DNA from: a virus
Strand: one strand, 5' to 3'
Virus record (IMG/VR): IMGVR_UViG_3300046543_000574
Span: 1 to 44,419 of that record
Length of the DNA: 44,419 nt
Shown: piece by piece, positions 16,162 through 24,796 of the stretch
How the letters are laid out: every line of letters begins with the position of its first letter
Position numbering within the stretch: position 1 is the stretch's first letter
Translations under genes and position numbers: made by a program
The notes under the pieces: model-generated
Told to the model about the DNA's origin: nothing
Database searches by the model: none
What the model saw: only the letters and a program-made list of their open reading frames with translations

Positions 16162-17238
16162 ATGACGACCTTCACTGATAGCGCCAGCGGCACCCTCTCC
16201 CTAGCGCCGATCGGCCTACTCCTCGGCTCGGGAACTCTCCTCGGCTCGGGCACCCTGCTCGGGGCGCAGCCGATCGCCGAGGCCCGCATCGGCACCGATC
16301 AACCGAGCGGCACCTTCACCCTGTCGGGAGCCGTCGTCGTCACCTTGAAACGATCGACTGCGCTGGCGGGCACCGCCACGCTCTCGGGGTCGATCGTCGA
16401 GTCCCGCCACGATAGCGATGCCTTGGTCGGGATGATGACCCTCGGCGGCACCCTCATCGACGCGCACCGGATCACCGAGGCGACCGTCACCGGCACGATG
16501 CGCCTCGCCCTCCCGCTGCTCGAGCTCGGCGCTGAAACGCTGCTAGGCGGCCTCACCCTACTTGGCCCCCAGCCGGCCAAAGAGCAGCGGATCTACACCG
16601 ACAAACCAGTCGGGGCGATGACCCTCCACGAAGGGCAGCTCCTTCTCGGCCCGGAAACCCTGTTGGGGACCGAAACCCTGCTCGGGCGCACGACCCAGGA
16701 GCGCCGGGTCGGCGCCGACGCGCCCACCGGAACCCTGATCCTCAGCGGCACGACCCTCAGCGGGTGGACGCAGGCGGTCAAACCGACGGGCACGATCGCT
16801 CTCAGCGGTGCCAGCGCAGATCGCAAGATCATCACCGAGGCCCCTGGGGCCTTCCCCGAACTGACCGGACACGCCTCCGACTTCTGGGAACAGGCTGGCC
16901 GGATCGCGCCGACCGGGGCGCTGTTTCTCACGGGTAGTAACCAGGAGGCGCTTAGCCGCAGGATTGCGCTTTCTGGCGAAGCCACCCTTACCGGAGTAGC
17001 TGTCGATGTAGAGCGGTTCGGAGATAGCCCCGAATGCACTCTGGTTCTTGGTGGCGCTCCGCATGAGCGCCAGATCCAGGCCGAGACGGTCGCAGGCGTC
17101 CTCGCCCTGACCGGCCACTCCCACGCTCGGACGGTAATCGGGCACCACCCAGGAGACCGCGGCAACTTCCAGCGTGGCGAGACCGGAACCCCTGCGCCTG
17201 AGACGAGCGGCAACCCAGGAGAAATGAGCCTCGTATGA
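16162..17238 (+). CDS. repeat protein with about 13 units of 20 residues
   Basis: 358 aa. About 13 imperfect repeats with the pattern T-D-x-P-x-G-T-x-x-L-S-G then 5-8 residues and E-x-R run through most of the protein. Examples: TDQPSGTFTLSG, ADAPTGTLILSG, VKPTGTIALSG. Three units carry an insertion of Leu-Gly motifs, such as LLLGSGTLLGSGTLLG (about 19-34) and LLLGPETLLGTETLLG. The regular strand-sized spacing suggests a beta-solenoid or a string of small beta units. Unknown function; its place among fibre proteins suggests a virion surface component. Confidence 0.6.
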   Translation: MTTFTDSASGTLSLAPIGLLLGSGTLLGSGTLLGAQPIAEARIGTDQPSGTFTLSGAVVVTLKRSTALAGTATLSGSIVESRHDSDALVGMMTLGGTLIDAHRITEATVTGTMRLALPLLELGAETLLGGLTLLGPQPAKEQRIYTDKPVGAMTLHEGQLLLGPETLLGTETLLGRTTQERRVGADAPTGTLILSGTTLSGWTQAVKPTGTIALSGASADRKIITEAPGAFPELTGHASDFWEQAGRIAPTGALFLTGSNQEALSRRIALSGEATLTGVAVDVERFGDSPECTLVLGGAPHERQIQAETVAGVLALTGHSHARTVIGHHPGDRGNFQRGETGTPAPETSGNPGEMSLV

Positions 17239-17957
17239 GCGTTATCCACACCCTTCTCGATGCCCGACCGCCGCGCAGGATCGACGGCATTCCCTGGATA
17301 CAGGTCCGCCCCGAACACTCCGAGAACGAGGACGGGCCGTGGACGGCAGACCCGATCCTCTCCCTCAGCCCGGTAGACACCGATCCGAACGCACCGCAGA
17401 AGCGGAACGTGACCTTCGCGAGCGACGTAGCTGAAGCCTTCTTCCGTCTGGTCTTCCTCGATGTCAACGAAAACGAGTCGCCGCCCACTGATCCGGCTTA
17501 CGACGATGGCTCCGGGGTTGACTGGCGCCCGACGACGGCTGACGTGGCGACGATCCTCCGGGCACGTACGCAGGACATGAGCACCGAGAGCGGAGTCTTT
17601 TCCGACACGACCCGGCCCACCAAAGGGCAGGTCCAACTCCTGATTGGGCGAGCCGTCACCGAGATTGGCGCGAGGCTCGGCACGGATGAACTGCCGTCGG
17701 ACGACCTTCGCGCTTACGCCCGCGAGCTAGCCGCGATCAGGGCCTCGATGGGTGTCGAGCTCTCCTATTTCCCCGAGCAGACCAACAGCGAACAGTCGGC
17801 CTACGACAACCTCCAGAAACTCTTTGAGTCGGGCATGGCCTCCTTGATCGACTCCCTTCCCGACACCAGCGCCACAAAGAAGGGCCTCTACTCGCTGCGG
17901 CAGCGCTCCGATGTTGCGGGCGCCGGTTTGCTCTCCACGGCAGAACTTCTCCCCTGA
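17235..17957 (+). CDS. head-tail connector / adaptor protein
   Basis: 240 aa from ATG 17235 (ATGA overlap). The N-terminal 80 residues form a beta domain. From residue 95 comes a helical segment: WRPTTADVATILRARTQD, then TRPTKGQVQLLIGRAV and DLRAYARELAAIRASM. This is typical of phage gp6-like adaptor proteins under the portal. The extra N-terminal domain is longer than the usual adaptor. It opens the neck and tail block. Confidence 0.7.
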   Translation: MSVIHTLLDARPPRRIDGIPWIQVRPEHSENEDGPWTADPILSLSPVDTDPNAPQKRNVTFASDVAEAFFRLVFLDVNENESPPTDPAYDDGSGVDWRPTTADVATILRARTQDMSTESGVFSDTTRPTKGQVQLLIGRAVTEIGARLGTDELPSDDLRAYARELAAIRASMGVELSYFPEQTNSEQSAYDNLQKLFESGMASLIDSLPDTSATKKGLYSLRQRSDVAGAGLLSTAELLP

Positions 17958-18433
17958 TGCGAGTCGATACCGAGGTCATCGGAGACGAGAAGGTGCTGCT
18001 CGACCTCGAGAAGATGATCGAGCGGGCCAACGACGCACGGCCGGCGACCAAACAGGTCAAAGAGATCCTCATCAAGTCCAACCGGGAGAACTTCGAGTCT
18101 GCCGGTTCCCACATCGGAGCGCCCTGGGCACCCCTTACAGAGGCGACGAAGGAACGCAAGGCCCGCGAAGGGCTCGACCCCCGCCCGTTGCACGGCAAGA
18201 CAGGCGCTCTCGCGGCATCCCTGACCGGCGGCAAGGGGAAGCGCACCGGGGCGACCCGCAAAGGCGCACGGGCCGGTACAGGTGTCTGGTACTCGGTCTT
18301 CGCACGGGGTACCAAGGGCAGCGCCGGTTCCCACAACACGGGCGAGGTGGCCCGCAAGCTCGTCGGCGTCACCCACTCCGAGGAAGAGGAGATCCTCACC
18401 ACGGTCTCCACCTACATCGTCCACGGCCGATGA
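17957..18433 (+). CDS. tail completion / virion morphogenesis protein
   Basis: 158 aa. The pattern APWAPLTEATKERKAREG, then LHGKTGALAASL, is the signature of the phage virion morphogenesis family (P2 GpS-like) and related neck proteins. It probably joins the contractile tail to the head. Start and stop overlap neighbours (TGATG at 17955-17959, ATGA at 18430-18433). Confidence 0.75.
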   Translation: MRVDTEVIGDEKVLLDLEKMIERANDARPATKQVKEILIKSNRENFESAGSHIGAPWAPLTEATKERKAREGLDPRPLHGKTGALAASLTGGKGKRTGATRKGARAGTGVWYSVFARGTKGSAGSHNTGEVARKLVGVTHSEEEEILTTVSTYIVHGR

Positions 18434-19011
18434 CGATATTCGGCTCTCTCTTCGGCGGCGACCTGATCGACGCCGCCTTGCTGGACGTTCTGAGCGAATG
18501 GATGCCCACCTACCTGCGGGCGGTGGCGGCAGACCGGGGCATCGACCCGCTTGAAGCTCCCCGCTCTCTGACGGTCGTATCGGAGTTTGCTCGCTTCCCC
18601 GAGTCCCAACTGCCAGCGGTTGTGGTCGTAAATGGCGGCACCGAACCCCCGATTGAGCGCTCAGGGCACTACGACGCGAAATGGCCCATTCAGGTCTGTG
18701 TCGAAGCTGTCGCCGCGACCGAGCTCGAGGCACGACGGAACGCGATCCTTTACCTCGTTGCCGCCCGCGGAGCGCTTCTCCGCAAGCGCTCTCTCGGTGC
18801 CGGGATGAAAGGCACCGACTGGGGCGGGGAGTCTTACACGCTCCGAGACGTCGGGGACCGGCGATCCATCATCGGTACGGCGGCGAGCTTCACGATCGAG
18901 CGCGAGAACGTTGCCCAGATCGGCGGCGGTCCGAAAGCACCGGACGCAGAGCCTTATTCCGACTGGCCTGAAGTCGAAACAGTCGAAGTCTCGGTCGAAA
19001 AGACCAACTGA
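18430..19011 (+). CDS. probable tail terminator protein
   Basis: 193 aa from ATG 18430 (ATGA overlap). Order of elements: N-terminal helix, strand RSLTVVSEFARFPESQLPAV, strand KWPIQVCVEA, helix with EARRNAILYLVAARGALL, then a short C-terminal beta part. This fold order and the position before the sheath gene fit tail terminator proteins. Family assignment is by context more than by motif. Confidence 0.6.
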   Translation: MTIFGSLFGGDLIDAALLDVLSEWMPTYLRAVAADRGIDPLEAPRSLTVVSEFARFPESQLPAVVVVNGGTEPPIERSGHYDAKWPIQVCVEAVAATELEARRNAILYLVAARGALLRKRSLGAGMKGTDWGGESYTLRDVGDRRSIIGTAASFTIERENVAQIGGGPKAPDAEPYSDWPEVETVEVSVEKTN

Positions 19012-19034
19012 CGTAGTTCCCAACGGAGGCACGG

Positions 19035-19232
19035 ATGGCCCAGCGATACCGGGTCACCTGGCCTCGCCCTGTGGATCTCGCCTGCGGCCAGATGGTCGCT
19101 TCAGGCGCAGTTACCAAGCGGGTGAAGCCAAGTGATCCACACGACAAGTGGTTGATCGATGAGGGACGGCTTGTGCTGCTGCCTCCGAAGCGTCAGCCCC
19201 GAAAAAGCACGAAACAGGAGGAGTCCAAGTGA
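19035..19232 (+). CDS. small tail-region protein (65 aa)
   Basis: ATG 19035 has CGGAGG upstream. It is a basic small protein starting MAQRYRVTWPRPVDLACGQM. The stop overlaps the GTG of the sheath gene at 19229. Comparable small genes often precede sheath genes in actinobacterial myophages. Function unknown. Confidence 0.6.
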   Translation: MAQRYRVTWPRPVDLACGQMVASGAVTKRVKPSDPHDKWLIDEGRLVLLPPKRQPRKSTKQEESK

Positions 19233-20650
19233 CACCGGCACCCACCGTCAAAGTCACCTCGGGGTCAGGCGCACCATCAACGTCGATCCCCACCGATACC
19301 GGGACGTGGTTCGTCACCGGAATCACCGAGCGGGGTCGCACCAACGCGCCCGTTCTGGTCAAAAACATCGCGGGATACGTCGCGGAGTACGGCGAACGGG
19401 TCTCCTACGGGTACCTCTATGACGCCCTGCAGACCTTCTTCGAAGAGGGCGGCAACCAGGCGTATGTCGGGCGAGCGGTTGGCCCCTCGCCAGTCGTCGC
19501 CACGATCACCGCGAAAAACGGCAGCTCGGAAAATACGCTGAAAATCTCAGCGGCCAGCGCGGGGGTCTACGGCAACAGCATCGCCGTCGTGATCGTGGGC
19601 GCAAGCACCACCCGCGTCTATCAGGTCAAATACAACGGCGTCGTCGTGGAGGAATCGCCCTCGTTCACGACCAACGCGGAAGCCGTGTCCTGGGCCGCTG
19701 GCTCGAGCTACGTGCGCTTCGAAGACCTCGGCAAAGGTCTCCCGTCTGCGGCGACCAAAGAACTCGCGTCGGGCACCGACGACCACGAAAACATCACCGA
19801 GACCCAGTGGTCCACGGCGCTCGCGCTGTTCGGAAAATCCCTCGGCCCCGGCCAGGTCTCCTCGCCAGGGAGGACGACTGCGGAAGCGCAGAAAAACCTC
19901 CTAACCCACGCCAGCACCTACAACCGCGTCGCGCTGCTTGACGGCACCGACACGGCGACGGTCGGCACCCTCACCGCGCAGGCGGCCACCCTGCGCGAAC
20001 AGTCCACGGCTCGCTACGGGGGTCTGTTCGCTCCCTGGGCGGTCATTCCGGGCCTGACCCTGGGGACAACCCGCACGGTGCCCTACTGCGCCGTACAGGC
20101 GGGCCTTACCGCTCGCTCAGACGGGGCCAGCGGCAACTCCAACCTCGCCATCGCGGGGGAGGAGCGGGGCGTCGCTCGGTACGCCACCGGCCTCTCGCAG
20201 GCTGGCTGGACTGAAACCGAACGCGGCACCCTCGCCGACGCAGGCGTCAACGTCGCCCGCGTTATCGGCGGCGCGGTCGTCACCTACGACGACCTCTCGC
20301 TGGTCAACGGCGTCGTGGACGACACCTACCTGCTGCTCTCCAACAACCGCTGCATCATGCAGATCAAGTCGGGAGCCAACGAAGTCGGTCGCAAGCACCT
20401 GTTCCGCCAGATCTCGCTCAACGAGATCGCGGACTTCGGCAACGACATCAACGGCGATGTCCTCCTGCCGCTGTTCGACAAGGAAGCCCTGTTCGGGGAG
20501 ACCCCCGAGGACGCCTACACGGTTCAGGTGAGCGATCCGGTCAACACCGAAAAAACCATCGGCGAAAAAAAGCTGAAGGCGAGCCTGTCGGTTGACATCA
20601 CCGGCTCGGCTCGAACTATCGAAATCGACGTGAATGTGGAGGCGAAATAA
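19229..20650 (+). CDS. tail sheath protein
   Basis: 473 aa from GTG 19229. Family features: N-terminal SIPTDTGTWFVTGITERGRT, the segment LYDALQTFFEEGGNQAYVGR (about 66-85), an inserted beta domain (about 90-170), and a C-terminal domain with EVGRKHLFRQISLNEI and final VDITGSARTIEIDVNV strands. It contracts around the tube to drive DNA injection, which makes this phage a myovirus type. Confidence 0.92.
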   Translation: MTPAPTVKVTSGSGAPSTSIPTDTGTWFVTGITERGRTNAPVLVKNIAGYVAEYGERVSYGYLYDALQTFFEEGGNQAYVGRAVGPSPVVATITAKNGSSENTLKISAASAGVYGNSIAVVIVGASTTRVYQVKYNGVVVEESPSFTTNAEAVSWAAGSSYVRFEDLGKGLPSAATKELASGTDDHENITETQWSTALALFGKSLGPGQVSSPGRTTAEAQKNLLTHASTYNRVALLDGTDTATVGTLTAQAATLREQSTARYGGLFAPWAVIPGLTLGTTRTVPYCAVQAGLTARSDGASGNSNLAIAGEERGVARYATGLSQAGWTETERGTLADAGVNVARVIGGAVVTYDDLSLVNGVVDDTYLLLSNNRCIMQIKSGANEVGRKHLFRQISLNEIADFGNDINGDVLLPLFDKEALFGETPEDAYTVQVSDPVNTEKTIGEKKLKASLSVDITGSARTIEIDVNVEAK

Positions 20651-21066
20651 TGGCCGGCAACCGCAAAGACCAATCGGCTATTACCGTCTCCATCGACGGT
20701 ATTGATACCGGCATCTGGGAGATGAAATCGGGGGGCGAAGTTGACTCCGACGACACCCAGATTTACCCCGGCGCCCGCCAGGCTCCGGTCTCTCTGGGCG
20801 GGAAACAGATTCCGGGCCCGATCACCCTCACCCGCACGTTCGACCTGACGCGGGATCTGGGGCAGATCAAGGGCTGGATGAACAAGGCCGGCAAGGCCCG
20901 GGTCACCGTCAAGGATCAGCCGCTCGACGCCGACGACAACCCCTTCGGGACGGCCATCGTCCAGACCGGCAAGCTCAAGACCGTCACGCCGCCGGACCGC
21001 GACTCCACCGACTCTGGGGCAGCGCAAGTGGTCATTGTTGTTTCCGTGGATGGGACCGTAGCCTGA
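20650..21066 (+). CDS. tail tube protein
   Basis: 138 aa; ATG 20650 overlaps the TAA of the sheath gene. It starts with strands containing AITVSIDGIDTGIWEMKSGG, has ITLTRTFDLTRDL in the middle and ends in a beta strand (AQVVIVVSVDGTVA). This is the pattern of the small inner-tube proteins that follow sheath genes. The protein polymerises into the tube inside the sheath. Confidence 0.85.
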   Translation: MAGNRKDQSAITVSIDGIDTGIWEMKSGGEVDSDDTQIYPGARQAPVSLGGKQIPGPITLTRTFDLTRDLGQIKGWMNKAGKARVTVKDQPLDADDNPFGTAIVQTGKLKTVTPPDRDSTDSGAAQVVIVVSVDGTVA

Positions 21067-21116
21067 GGTTCCACCGCCTAAGGCGACGCTAAAATGGCTG
21101 CTCTAGATACGAAAAT

Positions 21117-21146
21117 GCCCCCGCACAGTTTGAGGCTGTCGGGGGC
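21117..21146 (+). terminator. strong hairpin between tail tube and HNH genes
   Basis: Inverted repeat GCCCCCG-C-ACAG / CTGT-CGGGGGC: 7 + 4 paired bases with one bulged C and a 7-base loop. No T-run follows, so it is not a classical terminator. It may attenuate transcription or protect the mRNA. Its right arm could alternatively pair with CCCCCG at 21163-21168, just before the HNH start codon. Confidence 0.45.
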
Positions 21147-21168
21147 CGGACAACGGGAGGAACCCCCG

Positions 21169-21603
21169 ATGCCAGAGCAAGCCTACAAGCGGTGTGCGCG
21201 GTGCGGTGAGAGCAAGCCGCTCGATGATTTCAACCGCGACCGTGCAAAGAGTGATGGTCGCTGCGGATGCTGCCGTCCGTGCCACTCTCAGCGCACCGCC
21301 GAGTGGAAACGGGCGAACCCGGACCGCAAGGCCGCTACTAACAGACGGTGGAGGGCCAAGAACCCGGAGCGGATGCAGGCAAGTCGTGTTCGCGCAGAGG
21401 CGCGAAATCCGGAGAGGGCTCGAGCGAGAGCGAATTTGAGAAACGCGGTCTACGAAGGAAAGGTCGCAAAGCCCAACCGGTGCGAAGACTGTGGTGAGCA
21501 ATTCGAGAAGCATCGCCTACAGGGCCACCACGCCGATTACTCCAAGTTTTACGACGTGGACTGGCTCTGTCACGCCTGCCACGTCAAGCGTCACCACCCG
21601 TAA
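21169..21603 (+). CDS. HNH endonuclease (recombination-endonuclease-VII-like)
   Basis: 144 aa from ATG 21169 with GGGAGG upstream. An N-terminal zinc finger (CARCGESKPLDDF, then C...CRPC) is followed by an Arg-rich linker with repeated NPER/NPDR motifs. The nuclease core is CEDCGEQF...LQGHHADYSKFYDVDWLCHACH with a final RHH. It is inserted between tail tube and chaperone genes in the same direction, with its own hairpin leader, and is probably a free-standing mobile nuclease. Confidence 0.85.
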   Translation: MPEQAYKRCARCGESKPLDDFNRDRAKSDGRCGCCRPCHSQRTAEWKRANPDRKAATNRRWRAKNPERMQASRVRAEARNPERARARANLRNAVYEGKVAKPNRCEDCGEQFEKHRLQGHHADYSKFYDVDWLCHACHVKRHHP

Positions 21604-21644
21604 GCACCCACACGCGCTAACCGCGCCTACATAAGGAGCAACTC

Positions 21645-22193
21645 ATGGAGCCAGGCGCGACGCCTGAGGGCCACGATGGCCCGTCCGTAGATGACAAGCC
21701 CGTTCAGCCGAGCGCGAAGCCGGCCGAGAACAGGCTCGACAGCCTCAAGGAGAAGCGCAGGAAGGTCCGCACCAAGCGCGACCCCCTGAAACTGGAGATC
21801 CCCGAATACGGGGCCGATCTGGTCGCGGCCTACCGGGTGCTGGATTTCGAGGAGTTGAAGAAGCTCCGCGAGAAGGGCGAGGAGATGGCAGCGGCCAACG
21901 ATCCGCGAGCCGAGCTGAAGGTCAACTGCGACACCATCGCGGCAGCTTGCGTGGGCTTCTACACGCTCGCCGAGGACGACTCCGAGATTCCACTCAATGA
22001 GACCGAGGAGTCCTTCGGGGACGAACCGATCGTCTATGACAGCCGCCTTGCCGAGGCCCTCGGCGTAGAGACGAAACTGGTGCGCGAGTTGATCTTGGCG
22101 ATCTTCCCGACTGACCTCTCGGTCATTGCCCATGTGGCGCAGATTTCCCGCTGGATGGAGAGTACCCGGGCCAACGACGACGCGGATTTTTAG
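21645..22193 (+). CDS. tail assembly chaperone (short form)
   Basis: 182 aa from ATG 21645 with ATAAGGAG upstream. The protein has a charged N-terminal tail and a helical core with LVAAYRVLDFEELKKLREKG and ELILAIFPTDLSVIAHVAQI. Position between the tube and tape-measure genes and the frameshift product at its end match the gpG/gpGT system of other tailed phages. It keeps the tape measure soluble and starts tube assembly. Confidence 0.85.
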   Translation: MEPGATPEGHDGPSVDDKPVQPSAKPAENRLDSLKEKRRKVRTKRDPLKLEIPEYGADLVAAYRVLDFEELKKLREKGEEMAAANDPRAELKVNCDTIAAACVGFYTLAEDDSEIPLNETEESFGDEPIVYDSRLAEALGVETKLVRELILAIFPTDLSVIAHVAQISRWMESTRANDDADF

Positions 22194-22393
22194 AGGCCCT
22201 TGAGGGCGATGTAGCGGCCAATCAAGCCGCACGGGTGCTGGCCCTTGGCGGTGATCCGTGGGTCGCTCTCCGCGTCCCTCTCGGCCCAGAGGAGTTGATC
22301 TTCGAAGCCGTCCTCAAGGGGGCCGAGGAACACCGCAAGGCGCAGCACCGCGACCTCGCTGAGGCGGTCGCCCAGACCATCTTCGGCTCATAG
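21645..22393 (+). CDS. tail assembly chaperone, -1 frameshift fusion form
   Basis: The short form ends GAT TTT TAG (22185-22193). A one-base backward slip of the Phe tRNA from TTT 22188-22190 to TTT 22187-22189 gives perfect re-pairing. It opens a frame of 67 codons (TTA GAG GCC CTT...) to TAG 22391-22393, for a 249-aa fusion. The extension contains ARVLALGGDPWVALRVPL and AEEHRKAQHRDLAEAV. The +1 frame stops at once. No separate start codon is evident for the second part. The slip mechanism is inferred from the sequence. Confidence 0.75.
22185..22193 (+). promoter_or_regulatory. -1 ribosomal frameshift slip site
   Basis: GATTTTTAG: a run of five T directly before the in-frame stop. Phe-tRNA can slip back one base on the T-run while the stop codon waits in the A site. 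It joins the chaperone to its downstream frame. A downstream stimulatory stem was not identified with confidence. Confidence 0.65.
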
Positions 22394-22406
22394 GAAGGGC
22401 GACCCC

Positions 22407-24122
22407 TTGGCTACAAAGAACGATCTCATAGAGATCCGCATGAAACTCCTCGGGGCCAAGGAAGTGGCCGAGGGGACGGGTGTAGCGACAAAAGGGATCA
22501 AAGGCGTTGGTACCGCCACTCGCAAGACCTCCGGTGAGTCGAGCAAAGCGGCGAAGGTCAACAGCGTCCTAACTAAGAGCTACGGCGCGTTGGGACGGGC
22601 AGCCAAGTACGGCCTCGGCATCCTCGGGGTCTCCGGTGTTTTCGCCCTCCAGTCGGCAGTTCACAGCACCACCGAACTGGCGAAGACGACCGTTGGGCTG
22701 AGTCGCAACCTCGGGATAAGCACCAAAGCTGCTTCACGCTGGGGCGCGGTTGCGCAAGCCCGCGAAATCGACACCAAATCCCTCAATACCGCGTTCGCCA
22801 CGCTCTCCTCCCATGCCGTGGAAGCAGGCCGCAAGGGCGGCTCTCTGCTCACCTCCTGGCACCAGCTCGGAATCGGTCAACAGGAACTGACCAAGCACGC
22901 CGGCAACTTCAACTGGACCATCATGCGGACCGCCAAAGCGTTAGGCGAAGAGAAGGGCGGCACGGTGCGGATGACCGCCGCCAAAGCCCTTCTTGGCAAA
23001 GGCTACCAATCGCTTCTCCCACTCTTCTCCGAAGGTGTCAAAGGGCTAAAGGAACAGCTCCACTGGACGGATAAGTATGGCGGCGCCCTGAGCAATATGA
23101 CTGAGGGCGAACTAATGAAGTTCGTTCAGTCTCAGCGCGAGTCGAAAATCGCGATGCAGGCTCTGAAAACCACCCTCACCGTCGCCCTTCTCCCTGCGCT
23201 TGAAGGCGGCGAGGAACAGCTCCAGCAGTTCATCAAGACCCTCAACAGCCCGAAGATGAGCGGGGCGGAAAAGATCACCGCGATCCAAGGCCAGTTCGAA
23301 GGTCTGGAGAACACGCTGATCGAAGTCATCAGCCAGGCCCTTCCGAAAGTCGCGGAAAGCGGCGGGAAGCTGGGCCTGGCTCTGGCGGGCGCGGTGTGGG
23401 AAGGCTTCGTCCACTCCAACCTCCTCGGCAAGCTCGTCATCTCCGCCTGGCTCATCCACTTCATGGGGGGTGGCGAGTTGATCCGAGTCGTCGCAGGAAA
23501 GGTCGGCAATGAGATCGTCGTCGGGCTGGCGAAAACGTTGGTGCCGGGGGTCGCGGCTGAGCTTGCAGCGGGTTCGACTCTCGGCCAGATATTCGAGACA
23601 AGGTTCAAAGCTCTCGGGATTACATCGGGCCGAGCGTTCACGATTGGAGTCGTCGCTGGTGTTGCTCTCCTCGGTGTCTATGTCGGCACCCAGATTTACA
23701 ATCACCTCTCCAACAGCACCAAAAAGGCGATGCACGACTGGGCCTGGACGGCGGGTGAAAACTTCGTCAACACCCTCATCGACGCAATCAACAAGGGCCT
23801 CGATGAATCGAATGCTCTCGCCTTCATGGGGATCGAAGCGCCGGAAATCGGACACGTCAACTGGCACCACGGCCATAACTCCCTTGAACAGCAGCGCGGG
23901 CAGGCCAAAAACGCGATCCACCACGGCATGTTCGACGGCCCGGGCGGGAAACTCATCCCCGCGCCGGGGGGTAAGAGCGGCAAGAAGACTCCTAGGCCAA
24001 GCGCAGCTCCGCGCCGCAACTTCGCGGACATGCTGGAGCAGCACTTCCACCTCTACATCGACGGCAAAGAGGTCTCCCTTGCCGTCGCCCGCCACGCCAA
24101 TAGAGCGGCGGCCCGGGCATGA
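22407..24122 (+). CDS. tail tape measure protein
   Basis: 571 aa from TTG 22407 with AGGAAGGG upstream. It starts LIEIRMKLLGAKEVAEGTG and has long helical stretches, three hydrophobic segments (around LGILGVSGVFALQSAV, LVISAWLIHFM and FTIGVVAGVALLGVYVG), and a Gly/Pro/Lys-rich part before a helical C-terminus. It sets tail length; at this size a rather short tail is expected. Position after the chaperone frameshift is diagnostic. Confidence 0.88.
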   Translation: MATKNDLIEIRMKLLGAKEVAEGTGVATKGIKGVGTATRKTSGESSKAAKVNSVLTKSYGALGRAAKYGLGILGVSGVFALQSAVHSTTELAKTTVGLSRNLGISTKAASRWGAVAQAREIDTKSLNTAFATLSSHAVEAGRKGGSLLTSWHQLGIGQQELTKHAGNFNWTIMRTAKALGEEKGGTVRMTAAKALLGKGYQSLLPLFSEGVKGLKEQLHWTDKYGGALSNMTEGELMKFVQSQRESKIAMQALKTTLTVALLPALEGGEEQLQQFIKTLNSPKMSGAEKITAIQGQFEGLENTLIEVISQALPKVAESGGKLGLALAGAVWEGFVHSNLLGKLVISAWLIHFMGGGELIRVVAGKVGNEIVVGLAKTLVPGVAAELAAGSTLGQIFETRFKALGITSGRAFTIGVVAGVALLGVYVGTQIYNHLSNSTKKAMHDWAWTAGENFVNTLIDAINKGLDESNALAFMGIEAPEIGHVNWHHGHNSLEQQRGQAKNAIHHGMFDGPGGKLIPAPGGKSGKKTPRPSAAPRRNFADMLEQHFHLYIDGKEVSLAVARHANRAAARA

Positions 24123-24796
24123 GCCCCAAAATCGCAAGAGCGCGAGTGGCGCAGGACGCAGGGATGCGCCTCCACATCGTTGCCCGGGAAGCTCACCTCG
24201 ACTTCTGGGTGGACATGGGGGACGGCCCGGCCACCCTCACAGGCGGCCTGGGCGGCTGGCAGACCGTTGAACGGATAGACGACGTAGCCCTGACCGATTG
24301 GGTCGGGCAGGGCCCGTTGACCCAGGACATCCCGGTAATGCTCGACGGCTACCCGGACGAATCGGTCGAACGCGACCTGAAGAACATCCTCGCCCTGGGC
24401 CGCGACACCGAAGGCCCCCCGCCGGTCTTTGAAATCGACGGGCCGATCTACTTCCCTGAAGCGCATTGGGTGCTGCCGGATGGAGGAATCGCCCTCGACC
24501 CGGGCAGCACGATCCGCTCCGACAACGGAACGATCCTGCGCCAAGCTCTCACGCTCTCCGTCCTCGAGTACGTGCCACCCGATGAGGTCCGGTTGCGGGG
24601 TAAGAAGCGCCACAAGGACCGATTCGGGGTTGCCGACAACCGGGCGCTGACTGTCGTTACGAAGCCCGGGGACAACCTGGCGAAGATCGCGGCGCGGGAG
24701 TTCGGAGACTGGCGCAAATGGACCCTGATTGGGCCTAAAAATTCCATCGCTGATCCTCACCGCATCCTCCCGGCCGGTCGCGTCATCCGGCTATGA
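24119..24796 (+). CDS. LysM-type baseplate / tail protein
   Basis: 225 aa from ATG 24119 (ATGA overlap). The C-terminal 45 residues form a LysM-like domain (TVVTKPGDNLAKIAAREFGD, then WTLIGPKNSI, and ILPAGRVIRL). The N-terminal 150 residues are beta-rich. In contractile-tail phages a LysM protein follows the tape measure and links the tube initiator to the hub. It probably acts in the assembled baseplate. Confidence 0.82.
   Translation: MSPKIARARVAQDAGMRLHIVAREAHLDFWVDMGDGPATLTGGLGGWQTVERIDDVALTDWVGQGPLTQDIPVMLDGYPDESVERDLKNILALGRDTEGPPPVFEIDGPIYFPEAHWVLPDGGIALDPGSTIRSDNGTILRQALTLSVLEYVPPDEVRLRGKKRHKDRFGVADNRALTVVTKPGDNLAKIAAREFGDWRKWTLIGPKNSIADPHRILPAGRVIRL

Noticed and set aside
12684-17238. 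Diversity-generating retroelement acting on fibre genes
   Set aside because: No reverse transcriptase gene and no template/variable repeat pair with adenine changes was seen.
23112-24137. 341-codon leftward open frame
   Set aside because: Antisense to the tape measure gene; no motif and no ribosome-binding site.
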